Source: Tetrastigma voinierianum (Eukaryota > Streptophyta > Magnoliopsida > Vitales > Vitaceae). Taken from it: DNA of 64,000 bases. The stretch is taken from NCBI GenBank assembly GCA_016808115.1, contig JAEQBH010000665.1:248001-312000 (forward strand), read 5' to 3'. The notes beneath the pieces are model-generated. The model did not search any database. It worked only from the letters and a program-made list of their open reading frames with translations, and was not told where the DNA came from. A program made the translations under genes and the position numbers. Shown piece after piece: positions 10,034 through 21,139 of the stretch. How positions within the stretch are numbered: the stretch's first letter is position 1; each line of letters opens with the position of its first letter.

Positions 10034-11896
10034 TGTAAGACTCAAGAAAATTCCAATTTTCGGAAAAGGGGTAAAATCGTAATTTTGGTAAAAATTCGAA
10101 AAATTTTTAGATCTCGGATGACGAAACGGACTTCACCTTTGAAATCGTCTCGCGAAATCTAGCTACCACGTCGAATTTCATCGAATTCCGAGGCAGTCGG
10201 AATTTGCACTTTTTCCGAGACACTTAGAGTATCGAGTCTTGGAAGTAAAGAAAGCATTTGACATGTAATGTAACAAAAGTCACCACAGCTTATGTACTCT
10301 TGTGACACGTATTTACTGAATTAAGATGATGGAAATGGATGGAAATTTGGGTGTCTTGTGTCAAATTTAGAAGAAGGGACATAGATGGAATTAATAAAAT
10401 GTTAATGATAATAAGACAAACTTGAATAGTTGTCTTCTCCAAATTAAAAGACCAAAAATGCCAAAGAAGCCTTGACGGTGAGATGCAAGAGCTGGAATTG
10501 ATTTTTTTAGTGAGAGAAGGCGCACCTTCTCTCTAGAATTTTGGCCAATCAGACCGTCGGTTCTCGACGAAGCAAGAAGGAAAGTTGTTCTACGCGGCGA
10601 GGGCTACGCGTGGACACCGATTTGGTGGAGTTCCGAAAACTCCAAGAGGTAGAGATCTTTTCCTACTTGCGTTATTCTTTGGCTAAGAGCCATGTAAATG
10701 GTTAGGAATGTTATGAGGCTTGTTTTAGCCGTAAACTCGGTCTCAAAAGCTTTGAATCGAGTGGGAGAAAAATTCCCATTTGAGTAGCTTTCCGTGGAAT
10801 GCAACCCAATGAGTTTCACCGTTTCACGTGAATAGTGACACGTGAATATTTTTAGTGCGACTTTACGCTGGCCGGTCGATTCAAAATGAATTGTTTGTGT
10901 TTGTTAATTAGCCCATATGACCTAATTTTGGTGTAATTGGTTGAGAATTTACGTATATGTGATTGAATTATGTTAATATATATGCATGTGAATATATTAG
11001 TATGAGTTTGTTGGAATTGGCATCATGCATTCCATATGCACTGGGACAACCTAGAATATTAGGTGTGAGTGCATGACATGAAATGAAATAAAAATGAAAA
11101 TGTTTGTGAAAGGAATTTCGACGGATGATTTTTCGAAGAATTGTGTTGGGAGACGGTCCAACAATTACACGTAGGAGGAGTCCATGAATTGTTTGGTATG
11201 CTCTCCAACACATTTCCTCATGTAGGATAAACAATACTTTTAATTGAATCCTCAGAGGTGTTTTCAAGAACAAACAACTTTGGTTTTGGAAACTTAATTT
11301 TACTCATTCCATTTTTGTGATATGTGAGTGGGAGCCGCGAGGACTCGAGACATGGGTTGGCTGCGTAGACATTCGAGTAGGTTCATGAAATTGCTTGAAT
11401 GTGTGATTGTTTGTTATGCATGTGCACTAGGTGGAGTAACTCAGAAATTATCTCATCAGTTTTGCTCACTCCCGTCGAGGGATCACCATTTCAAGTACAG
11501 GAGTGTGCACGAGGACGGCGCCGCTTGAGGCCATTTTTGTGTGAGTTTCGCATTGTGGCTTTGGGTATTCGCTTGTATAACATGTATTAAAATTGTAAAC
11601 TTCTTTGATATATGTTTGGTAAGAGTAATTTATTAACTCTTTAAACCATGGGCATATAGTCATGTATTTTAGAGTATTGATGCAGGGACCCAAGTGGCCA
11701 TTATTTTACTCGCCTATGGACCTTGTGCGGTCATTGTAAACTTGTTGGGACAAGTTTTGTACTTTGGGTAGAGCTCCCCGTACAAAGGAGACTCTGCTCG
11801 ATTTTCGTGAGTGGTGTCGGGTTACCCGACATTCACGAGTATATTCCAAGCGTTGATTCCGTTGTCAACGGGACCCCCGGGTTTTGAGGCATCACA
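10034..11896 (+). repeat. 3' LTR of T1
   Basis: Direct repeat of 3586-5423. It begins TGTAAGACTC and ends ATCACA, followed by the target duplication TGAGG (11897-11901). Confidence 0.88.
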
Positions 11897-11901
11897 TGAG
11901 G

Positions 11902-14140
11902 CCTTGCTGTTGTAAAAGGGTGGGAAGGGATTAGAGGTTTATTATTGAGTAACATTTTCATAACTAAATACTTTCAAGCATAAGATAGTAAATCGCTTCT
12001 ACCGGAACTCAAACTCGACCTTCCTCCCTATACCTTGCCTGACACGTTGCCGCTCTCTATCAAAATGAGCTAAGTATGATAGACTACCATTGAGTAACAT
12101 TAATAACAAATTAATGCACTTTTTAATTATTTAATCTTTAATATAAGAAAACCAGTCAATTAGATTTTTTTTGTAAAATTAAAATTAATTTATTAATGAG
12201 ACAGTGTTCCCTCCCCTTTATATTTTTATAGCGAAATAAAAAAATTACCTTTTTTTTTTCCTTGAAAATCGTCTCTTGAGAGAGATTTATGTTTCATTAA
12301 GAAATAAATTAATCCGAATAATAATAATAACTCTATATTTGGTTCCTTTTAAAGTTAAATTTTAACTTGAATGATAATATTTTAAATTTTTTTTGTATAA
12401 AAAAAATATTTTAAATTTTCCTTTCAAAAAATAAATATATTTAAATTTTATCCAATAAGATTGGTTTAAAATTAAAATAAAATTATATTTAATAAAATAA
12501 AAAGGAAATTAATACAAGTTAATTTCTAAAATAATAAATAATAAAATAAATTAGAATAAACTAGAAATACTTTTTATATAAGCTCATATAAATAAAAATT
12601 AGTATTAATTTTAACATGAAAGCTAAACAAATAAGAAAATAAGATAAAATTAAAATTAAAATACTTGATAATTAAATTACAAATAAAAATAATGTATGAA
12701 AGTGAATCTCAATAGAAGAATACACTCAAAGGAGGTGAGTAGGTAATCTCATTTATAAACCAATTCAACTGATCAAAGTTAATCAAATCTTTTCAACGAA
12801 AGTTATCTCTTCATCTTATTAAAAAAAACCCAAAATTCACTTGCATCAATGAATGCAGCAACTCCTCCTCAATAAGATCAGACTAATAGAATCAATACAT
12901 ATTAAAATTGAAATCAAAGAATTGCAAACACCCCAACCCCGAACTAAGGTGTTATTGCCCATTCACATATAGAGTAGTAAAACCGCACCTGTAAATGATA
13001 CCTTCAAAATTCATGCATTGGAATCCTATTGTCTTGAATATGCTCACAAAAATTTAAAACTAACTTCGTAAAAACAACAATTTTCCAACAGCTTAAATTC
13101 TCCCTTAAAGTATAACAACATGTCATTAGGCTAACAATCTCAAAACATAACATTCTAGCAACATAAATTCTCCCAATGAAGTTTACAAACATTCAAACTC
13201 AAAGCAACAAAGTAGTCCAGCAATCCTACGTCTTTATAACAAAACACTAATTCAAATAGTTCTCAACTCTAATCTCTTCTTACCCCAGCATCACTCATCG
13301 CTAACGTCTACGTAGCTATGATCAACACAAGAAATGAGCTTAAAAAAGTTCTGCATAAATTTTAATGCACTTTCATTGATCAAGTTTTTTTTTTTTTTTT
13401 TTTTAATTTCACTAACCGGAGATATACTATATCTCTTTTCCTCATAAATCTCATAAAATCTTTAAGTATAAGAAAATAAGACACAAATATATTACAAACC
13501 AATGTTCATCATGTTTTATGTTCCTCAAATAATTCCATATCTTAATCAAATTACACTAATATTTCAAAACACATAAACCCATGATTTAAAAAAAAACATA
13601 TTTGTTTCAAATAGAATGTCAACTATTCTAACCTGTTGACAAGGTCATGTTGTCAACTATTATAACCCATTGACCGGTGCCGTATTTTTTAATTACTATA
13701 ACCCATTGACGGGACCGTATTTGTCAACTATTATAACCCATTAATGGGGGCCATATTTGTCAATTATTGTAATCCACTAACGGGGCCGTATTTGTCAACT
13801 ATTATAACCCAATGACGAGGTCGTATTTGTCAACTATTATAATCCATTGATGGGGCCGAATTTATCAACTATTATAACTTGATGATGGGGCCATAGATAC
13901 CAAAGTCAAATATTTCCTTTATATTCCAAAATTCACAAAAATGTAAAATTATATCTCCATAAATTTCAATCCTTACCATAAACATTGACAAATCAGTTTT
14001 TCATACAAAACATGTATTTGATCCATGCATATGATTCAAACAAGTAGAAATTTTAAAAACTCATAATCACATATAATAGCCAAATATTTTGTTCTATAAG
14101 AAAAGCTGAATTAATTTTCTTTTGCTTCAATCAAAGGGAA
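11902..14140. other. AT-rich stretch without recognisable gene
   Basis: Strongly AT-rich, with poly-A/T runs (for example the T run at 13387-13404) and only short open frames on either strand. None resembles a known protein. The only clear structure is the 37-bp tandem array at 13618-13890. It lies between T1 and a gag-like relic and may be untranslated or LTR sequence of the element that owned that relic. Confidence 0.55.
13618..13890. repeat. Tandem array, period about 37 bp, about 7-8 copies
   Basis: Unit contains GTCAACTATTATAACCCA, TTGACGGGGCC and GTATTT. Copies are diverged by single-base changes and small indels. The G+C-rich part of each unit stands out against the AT-rich surroundings. 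Confidence 0.88.
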
Positions 14141-14145
14141 GCCCT

Positions 14146-14700
14146 GGAGAGCCCGACATCTCGTACCATGGACCTTTAACAAAAACAACCCCTTTTGCTT
14201 CAGTCTTAGTGGGAAGTTCGGGAGCTCGGTTACAAATTGTAGCTAGGGGTTGTGGGCCAACATAGATAGGCGACCCCCAATCTCAAGCTTCAAAATGTAA
14301 ATAAAACAAATCTATACCAGTAAAATATCCAATTGGTAGAGAAAGTTTAGCACACTTCAACCCATAAGAATCTGAAAGACATTCGGATGTACAAGTGCAA
14401 GAGGTGCCCTAGTGAAGTGTAGGAATTGCTTCACCAAAGAAGGGAAGGGGAGGCAAAGTCCAACAACAAATTGTTCTCGGGTAAAATAAACGATGTTATC
14501 TGCCGCTCCCACTATCGAGGTAGTCGTGCCATCTGACATCTCCAATCTGATGGAGGCAGGGACTTATCTGAAGGACCTCAAGTCCTCTATAGACATAACA
14601 GCGACTAGGTCATGCACTGTGGAGTTTCTGGGGTCCCCTCTTACGCCCCGCCTTGACTGTGGCTTCCTTTCAAGACTTTCTTGCTGGCCCTACAGAATAA
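14146..14700 (-). pseudogene. Gag-like retrotransposon relic resembling proteins abundant in grape
   Basis: On the minus strand an open frame (14545-14357) reads FTREQFVVGLCLPFPSLVKQ and then FLHFTRAPLALVHPNVFQIL. Further 3', after frame changes, EAKGVVFVKGPWYEMSGSPG can be read near 14240-14150. I recognise both blocks as a recurring protein annotated many times in grape genomes and associated with LTR elements. Its biochemical role is not known to me; gag-like is an inference from genomic context. It is broken by frame changes. A TATA-like CCCTATATGTAGGG on the same strand near 15085 could belong to its LTR. Confidence 0.5.
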
Positions 14701-15059
14701 AAAACAAAAAACAAAAACAAAAACAAAAAACAACAACAACAAAGGGGGATCAAATCAAAGACAAAAGAACTTCAAAGTCTATCAATCTCAGCGACAATAG
14801 CTAATTAAGAACCCTACCGAAGAACAATAATGTAATCTTAAAGAAACAAGAACTTTCCACCAAAATACTCAACAAATGTAACTAATAAAAAAAAAAAAAA
14901 GGAGATACAAACTAGTTTAAAAAAAAAAAACTCACCGAAAACTTGAAAGTTGTGAAGGGATCTTCAAAAAATTTCTCTCAAAGAACAAGTCAGAGAAACA
15001 CGTGAGAAAGGAATTTGGCAAAGAGGTAAAAGGCTTTGTGAAATTGTAAAAAGAGAAAG

Positions 15060-15880
15060 CCTCGAAGCCTAACCCCTACATATAGGGGCAAAACATCAAC
15101 AAACGCATTAAATATGCAATCAGGTCATCATGTGCTGCAGACATGTTGGGAAACGCGTGCTACCCACACACTTTATATCCAAACGCGCTTCACTTTATAG
15201 TGTGTTCAATGTACGTGTTAATTCTCCCAGTCCTTTTTACTTTCCGCACCCAAAGTTTATAAACACCATATTTTCCTTGATGAAAAAGCACAAACCTTCA
15301 GTTGGGGAAAAGGAGGGCATTGTGAGTACCCTGGTCTTTATACCTAGACCCACTAGTCGATGGGCCCCACTTTGCCCACATCATGAAACGACCTAGGCCC
15401 ACTTACCATATTAGAACCATCAACTATCAATAGAGGTCTTAAAGCTCATATGAGAAAGCCAGAGTGTCCTCATAGAGACTCACTTCATGGCAGCTCGTCC
15501 AGGATTCCAAGTCCCCTAGCAGGCCACCCTACCACGTATGGAAAGTTCACTATGGATAAGCATACGAAAGCAGAAAATACGGAAAAGTGATATTTATCAA
15601 CGGGATTCCCAGTTTCCAAATCCCTTATTTTTCCGAATATTAATCATCGATAAGGAAGAACAGATTTTATCCCTAAAATTAAGAGATTTTATTCTTAAAA
15701 TTAAGGGAAGATTGGTGAACCAAGCCCTATAAATTAGGGAGATCTTCCACAAGGTGAGGGCATTCAAACATTCTGCCTAAAACTCTCTGCTTCTTCTTCT
15801 CCGTGGTTGACTGACTTAATCATCGAAGAGGTGGCCGGCACACCACCATTGGATCACCTTTTTTGCAGGTTCACATTGCA
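15060..15880 (+). repeat. Tat/Ogre-type LTR fragment
   Basis: A TATA box (TATAAAT, 15728-15734) is followed after about 80 bases by GACTGACTTAATCATCGAAG, then GTGGCCGGCACACC and TTTTTTGCAGGT. That order is the familiar end of Tat-lineage Ty3/gypsy LTRs. The left border is not defined; I saw no partner LTR or coding domain of this lineage in the window. The right side is cut by the lone LTR starting at 15893. Confidence 0.5.
15728..15734 (+). promoter_or_regulatory. TATA box of the Tat-type LTR
   Basis: TATAAAT within CCCTATAAATTAGGG, a short inverted context, 80-90 bases before the conserved U5-type motif. Probably the start-site element of the LTR; inactive state assumed. Confidence 0.45.
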
Positions 15881-15892
15881 CCATTGTGCGGA

Positions 15893-17165
15893 TGAGATTA
15901 GTGCTCAAATAGTGCTATTTTGAACCCTGTTTATAGTAGGTCTTGAGCCCTTTTTGTGTACTAATCAACTTAAATAACCCAATTCAGTACATTAAGGTCC
16001 CGACTCTTACTACTAATTGCATTTGCGGGCTATTTTGTAGACTTGTGAGCTAAATTAGGCCAAAATCTTCAGTAAGGCAACTCAAGCCGAAGAATCCAAG
16101 CTTCGAACTCCGAACTGCATGTCAAAAGCCCATGGAAAATGGAAGCAAAGGAAGAATTTGGAACACTGCAGAAATTTTGCAGGGTTACGAAAATTTCGTA
16201 ATCTCGTGCACTCTCAGACCCGTTGAACACGCGAACAGAGTCCACTCACTCCACTGACTAACTTTTTGTGACTTTTTCCTAAACTACCCTTCTATGTATT
16301 TACTTCATCATTTTTGTACTTTATTCGAGTAGTATATAAGCCTACCAAAACATACATAAACAATTTTTGGATGCAATAAACTTTAATGAACTTTCATTTT
16401 TCTCGCTTTTCTTCTTTTTCTCTCATTTTCTCCTTTCATTTTTCACTTTCACCCACAAACACTCCTTCTCAGATGACAAATCAAGGGATGGTTGGCTAAA
16501 CCCCTCTCATCTTTGAATAGGAGGGCTACTAGGTTAAAGTTTTAAGGTAAACTAATGGTCCTCTTATTCTCAACGCAGGCATTTATTGTCATTTTTGTTT
16601 CTATCTTTCACTACAAGTTTAAATCCCTTTGATGTATCCTAATCAACTAGTACTTGGCAATCTTTTAAGGTTCAAGATACTTTATCCACTGAGGCACGCT
16701 TTAGTTGCCATTATTTGTCGCTTAGGTAGGTCAAAGGATCAGTTTTATATTCATTGAAATCAAGAATGACCAATAAATGCTATATCTCAAAAAGCAAAAC
16801 CATTAAGATTTAAGTTTTTATAGCCAAACCAAGATCGTTCGGGAAATGACTATAAGTCATCCTCCCCAACGCGAGGAATAGGACTCAAGGACCTTTCAGT
16901 TGCCTTAGAACCTCCAACCCAGTGGCCCGAGGCTTCAAGGAGTTCTTTTACCTTTTATTTCATTTTATTTTCAGTTTGCAACCTACCAAACCTCACTGTT
17001 TTTACCAAACCTTAAAATCTAAATTGAAATTCACCATTCTGAGCCAACTGTAAGCCACTTGTCCGAAGAAAACCCATCCCTGAGTTCGACCCTAGAGCCG
17101 CTATATTACAATAGCTAGGCTACAACAATAGAAGGTATAGACTTATAAATTTTGTTGGTTTGAAG
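15893..17165 (+). repeat. Lone Athila-type LTR of the A2 family
   Basis: Starts TGAGATTAGTGCTCAAATAG and matches the start of the LTRs at 63178 (same strand) and of A2 (reverse strand, from 29307). The late block AAAACCCATCCCTGAGTTCG matches A2 (reverse complement of about 27870), and AAATTTTGTTGG marks the shared end. A TATA box lies at 16333-16339. No internal domain or second LTR adjoins it. The two flanks do not match (Tat LTR on the left, receptor-kinase PAN exon on the right), and no target duplication is visible, so it is not a clean solo-LTR insertion. Confidence 0.72.
16333..16339 (+). promoter_or_regulatory. TATA box of the A2-family LTR
   Basis: TATATAAGCC here is repeated at the equivalent place in the LTR at the window end (63929-63935), which supports a conserved LTR promoter. 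Confidence 0.55.
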
Positions 17166-17774
17166 CTGCCTATCTACACATTTACGCAAATCAGATGCTC
17201 GATGTTCACTCCATCTAGGCAAGAACAAAGTGGTTTGCTTCAAATGGTAATGGGAATTGATCGACACAAGCCAGTACAATGATGGGGGATCAGAATTGTA
17301 TGTTTGGGTCGATGCTATTGAGCTAGGTACTCTTGTCTATCTCTCTATCTAGCTAGTCTTTCATTTACTTTTTTAGGATGATATCAAGCTTCGAACTCGA
17401 ACATGTTTACCATCTCTAGAAGAGATGAATGTCACTGATAGAAGAAGAAATTAAAAGATGGATGTACTGGGTGGAGCCCAGATAGTTCAAGCATCTAGAG
17501 TTTGGGCCAAAATTGTGTCTCTAGGTTTCTAACCGAGATTCCTCAGAGACAAATTTTGGGCAAAATGTTGACAAGATGAGTCCACATTAAATAATATGAT
17601 ATCAAATCACATTTTTTTTCCTTAACTACGGGCTGGGATTTAGTCATCGTGCTGTGGCATCAATCATCCACTTGCATCTGTTAATCATACGGATGCATAA
17701 CAGATATAGAGATTATTTGGCATGTGCCTTATTGTATGTTGTTCTTCCAAACTCCCGAGATTCACTACCACAGA

Positions 17775-17777
<3 letters not shown>

Positions 17778-17827
<50 letters not shown>
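17778..17827. repeat. (AT)n microsatellite
   Basis: About 25 uninterrupted AT units inside the intron between the PAN and transmembrane exons of receptor-kinase copy 2. Confidence 0.95.
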
Positions 17828-17830
<3 letters not shown>

Positions 17831-18722
17831 GTTGTACTACTCCTACTTTAGAATGATTCAACCTTGATCTCTCATAACCTCTTTTCCCACTCCTTACATG
17901 AGCCAAGCCTCTTAAGAGCACAATATAAAGATTTATCTCATCATCTTAGTTACAGACAAGTGGTATTCCAATCGCTTTAACAACTTCTTTCGATCTTATA
18001 AATGTTAATTTTTCCCTATTTTTTCCTTTCTTTGATGATGCATTTCTCTGCCACTCGTTCAGCTGAGTATGCAAAGGAAATCATAAGGTTTTCTCCAAAA
18101 GAAGGGGATGATAGCCATTCCAGTGTTATCTGTTGCTGTGGCCTTATTTCTGATGGGCACATTTGCCTATTTGTGGCTGATGGAAGAAGAGGAAAGCAAG
18201 AGGTAAGGCGATTCATTTTCATTATTGATTTGTTCCTCTTAGGCATAATAAGATATTCCATGATGAAGAATCAATATTATCATCAGATTTGGTTATATCA
18301 CCCTATTTTGATCAACTAAACCGTAGTTTCTACAGAATGCTAAAGTGATTTTATTCTATCTGTAAGAAGAAACAAGTAGACTGGAAATTGCTACCAAGAC
18401 AACATTTATTTCAAATTTTTCAGAAGATATGATAAATCCCGAATCCTATCAGCATGCTATTCATCAATTCATTCAATGATATTGTATAAAAATATGGTAA
18501 AAAAATTCTTATTTAATTTTTACAAGGAGTTCAACATCCTCTTCGTGACTCCTCGCAGAAAGGTTAAGATCGAAGGAAAGTAGAGACATCCGCATTTGCT
18601 TTTTCGATCCGAGCACCATCGTTGTCGCCACGCATGCCTCGCCATTTAAGAAACTGGGGCAAGGTGGTTTTGGTCCAGTTTTTAAGGTAGTATCCCTTTT
18701 CTATATGGAAAAGCATCATTCA

Positions 18723-20365
18723 TCGGGTCAACTGAGCCGGTGCGAGCCGAGCCTCTGAACATTTCGAGCCAGGCTTGTTAATTTATGAGTGAGCTCAAGC
18801 CTGAGCCGAGCTTTCAACGAGCTAAAATCAGGCTCAAGCTGGTCGATTTAAAAAAAAAGCCTGTTTCATTTTATTAGTTTGTTTTCCATATGAACGAGCT
18901 CGAGCTCAAGCCCAATCCCAGCCTATACAAGTTTGTATCAGAATCAACTCTCAAGCTCGCCTCATATACTTTTAACTTTTTGTAATCAATCTAATAACAA
19001 ATACATCAATTACGAAATAATTTTCTATGGGATTTGTTTTACCTTAGTTGATTTAGTAATTGATGCTAAAGTTGTTAAAGCCACTCCTTCAACATTTGTT
19101 TCCTTCTCGATTACGCAGACCCACCGTCGAAAAATAATTTTGCAACCGAAATTATGAAATAGAATTAAAACAAGCAGAAATTGCAAGAGTGAAGAAATAA
19201 GATACCCGAAAATCATCAATAAGAAACATGATCGTTTTAATCAATTATCTTAAATAAAGAAATAATATATCAACAAGATCTCGCCAAGAAACTCATTAGT
19301 AATAACATAAACTATTCGCAATATATCACGTGACATGGTTGTTACAACAACTTCTCGACTACCAAGCCGCGCATGATTAATTTCAAGACCCATACTTTCA
19401 CCATCACGACCGAGATCCGTGACCGCCCACCATGTCGACCGGTCGGCCCAAATTTTCATACCCGGAAGAAATGACAAAGGGCACTCCGCATTACACCGCT
19501 TGTTCGCACCCCAGATGCCGGCCTGTTTCCTCTATTAAACCCCCACCCCACGATCACCCTTGATGTTTTACTATACTCACGCCTGGGAGCGCCGGTTAAG
19601 TCCAAGACAGATCCAGCAACCCTAATAATTTCCCTGGGATTCGAGATTGGATCCTTGTTCATCAGCTGAATTGATCGTATCGTCCATGCATTCGCCCTCA
19701 ATGCCACTCAAGATCTAAACCTTGTCTAAGCTCATGGCCACCTCAAATTCTATAGTTTCCACAGGAGCCCCAATACCTCACATTTAACTGATTCTCAGAC
19801 ACTCAGATCGACCGATCAAGGCCTGGGTCATACCCAACATCCATGTCCTTCCCCGACATTCCCCTTCACAAGACCTTCACGCTATCCACACCGAACATAC
19901 CGGCTGCCGACACCTTCGCTTATCGCGTGGTATTACTACATCAAGCAGATCTCGAGATTCAGTACGCCCCACCGATTTGCGTGGGATTCGCCGAAGCCCG
20001 ACCGTCTTCGCCGTCGCTCCTTAATGGCTTCGAGGATTCACCCATTTGCCATCCATGGCCAATCGATCTAGAGCTGAGGATCTACATCATATCCCCGACA
20101 CATGACTGGCATTTACCGCGCGCCGAAAGTCGGGATTGCACTAGTGAAGACCAGATCCTGCCGGCAGGAGACCGTAGGCGGGAAGCCTCGTTCCAGCGAC
20201 GGATGGGTCCCGGAGGCCCGAGCCGAAGCGAGCCGAGCTCGAGCCGGTGGCCCAGATTTATCGTTTAAATTATTCAAGTTTCCTACTGCTTAGTTTCATA
20301 CATGTTGAGCCCGAGCAGAGCTTTTTTCGAGCCGAGCCCGAGTAGCTTGGCTCGTTACTAGCCCT
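18723..20365. mobile_element. Non-autonomous hAT-type DNA transposon in a receptor-kinase intron
   Basis: Flanked by the perfect 8-bp duplication ATCATTCA (18715-18722 and 20366-20373), the hallmark of hAT insertion. The ends are imperfect inverted repeats: left TCGGGTCAACTGAGCCG, right (reverse complement) AGGGCTAGTAACGAGCC. Subterminal regions at both ends are packed with GAGCCGAG/GAGCTCGAG words in opposite orientation. No hAT transposase or BED zinc finger can be read in the 1643 bp. The middle part (about 19340-20260) is GC-rich and differs from the ends; it holds frames of 75-141 codons without recognisable family and may be captured sequence. It sits between two kinase exons of copy 2. 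Confidence 0.87.
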
Positions 20366-21139
20366 ATCATTCAATTTTAGAACTTGTTTCTGTATAACCC
20401 ATAGTGCCTGCTCTTCTTTCCTGCCATTCTATTATTAAGCTTGTCTACTAAAGTAGAATGGGTCTTGATAATCTAGAAATGGACTTAGGAACTTAGTAAA
20501 TTAAGCATAGTGGATGAAAAAACACATAATTATGCATGAGTTTCAAGTCTAGATGATTCCTCCAGTGGTCTCAAGCACCCGAAGGACAAGAGATTGTCGT
20601 GGAAGAGATCACAAAGAATTCAGCACAAGGGATACTGAATTCAAAATGAAGTTGTATTGATAGTAAAACTCCCGCACTGCACTGTTAGAGTGTTAGGTAG
20701 TTACTGAAGGAGAAGAGATGATGTTGATCTATGAATATCTACCAAACAAAAGCTTGGACACTTTTATTTTTGGTAAGTCTTCTTCATCTATTTTGGTTTT
20801 GTTTCTAGCTTGCTCTTGACAACAGTAAACAAATTTATACATTATTTTGTTAAAAAAAGGAATGCATTTCCACATACATATGTATATAACAACCTGGATG
20901 TTTTGTTTTTCATGAAAATTTTCAAAATTTTGTTGAAGATCAAACAAGAAAAGTAATACTCGATTGGAGAAAACGTTTTAAATTTTGCCTTGATTGTAAT
21001 GTGGGGTATAGTATCTTCATCGTGACTCAAGACCGAGAATCAAACAAAGGGATCGAAAATCCAAAAAATATTCTACGGAGCGCCGATGAACCCGAAAATT
21101 TCCGATTTTGCATGGCCATACATCTGAGGGGATGATCTG

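Larger units (their letters stand above)
3586..11896 (+). mobile_element. Tekay/Del-like Ty3/gypsy element, structurally complete but deleted inside (T1)
   Basis: Two direct LTRs of about 1.84 and 1.86 kb start TGTAAGAC and bracket 4.6 kb of internal sequence. The 5-bp duplication TGAGG lies at 3581-3585 and 11897-11901, directly outside TG and CA. A primer-binding site follows the 5' LTR and a polypurine tract precedes the 3' LTR. Internal relics run gag (with zinc knuckles), protease, then only the C-terminal end of integrase. Reverse transcriptase, RNase H and most of the integrase core are absent, and minisatellites occupy the gap. It is therefore a non-autonomous deletion derivative. The two LTRs differ by many substitutions and indels, so the insertion is old. 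It landed just 3' of the copy 1 receptor-kinase relic. Confidence 0.9.
17200..21135 (+). pseudogene. Broken G-type lectin receptor-like kinase, copy 2
   Basis: Second relic of the same family and orientation as copy 1, lacking lectin and S-locus domains. Pieces in order: end of the PAN exon (ELIDTSQYNDGGSELYVWVD, about 17205-17330), transmembrane exon (GMIAIPVLSVAVALFLMGTF, about 18060-18210, donor GTAAGG), kinase exon with intact Gly-rich loop (KLGQGGFGPVFK, to about 18690), an intron carrying a hAT element, kinase exon 20572-20774 (PEGQEIVVEE, then MLIYEYLPNKSLDTFIF; the ATP-site Lys is Glu), and a last exon 20938-21135 (LDWRKRF, YLHRDSR, PKISDF with the Gly of DFG changed to Ala). The HRD motif is lost. 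The copia remnant starts right after. Copies 1 and 2 probably arose by tandem duplication (inference). Confidence 0.88.

Noticed and set aside
12000..14140. Host gene or promoter in the AT-rich stretch
   Set aside because: Only short frames and low-complexity runs; no coding or splice pattern.
15893..17165. Clean solo LTR with target duplication
   Set aside because: GCGGA before the start has no matching copy after the end, and the flanks belong to different sequences.
19843..20268. 141-codon + strand frame inside the hAT element
   Set aside because: No transposase motifs or known domain; GC-rich context makes chance frames likely.
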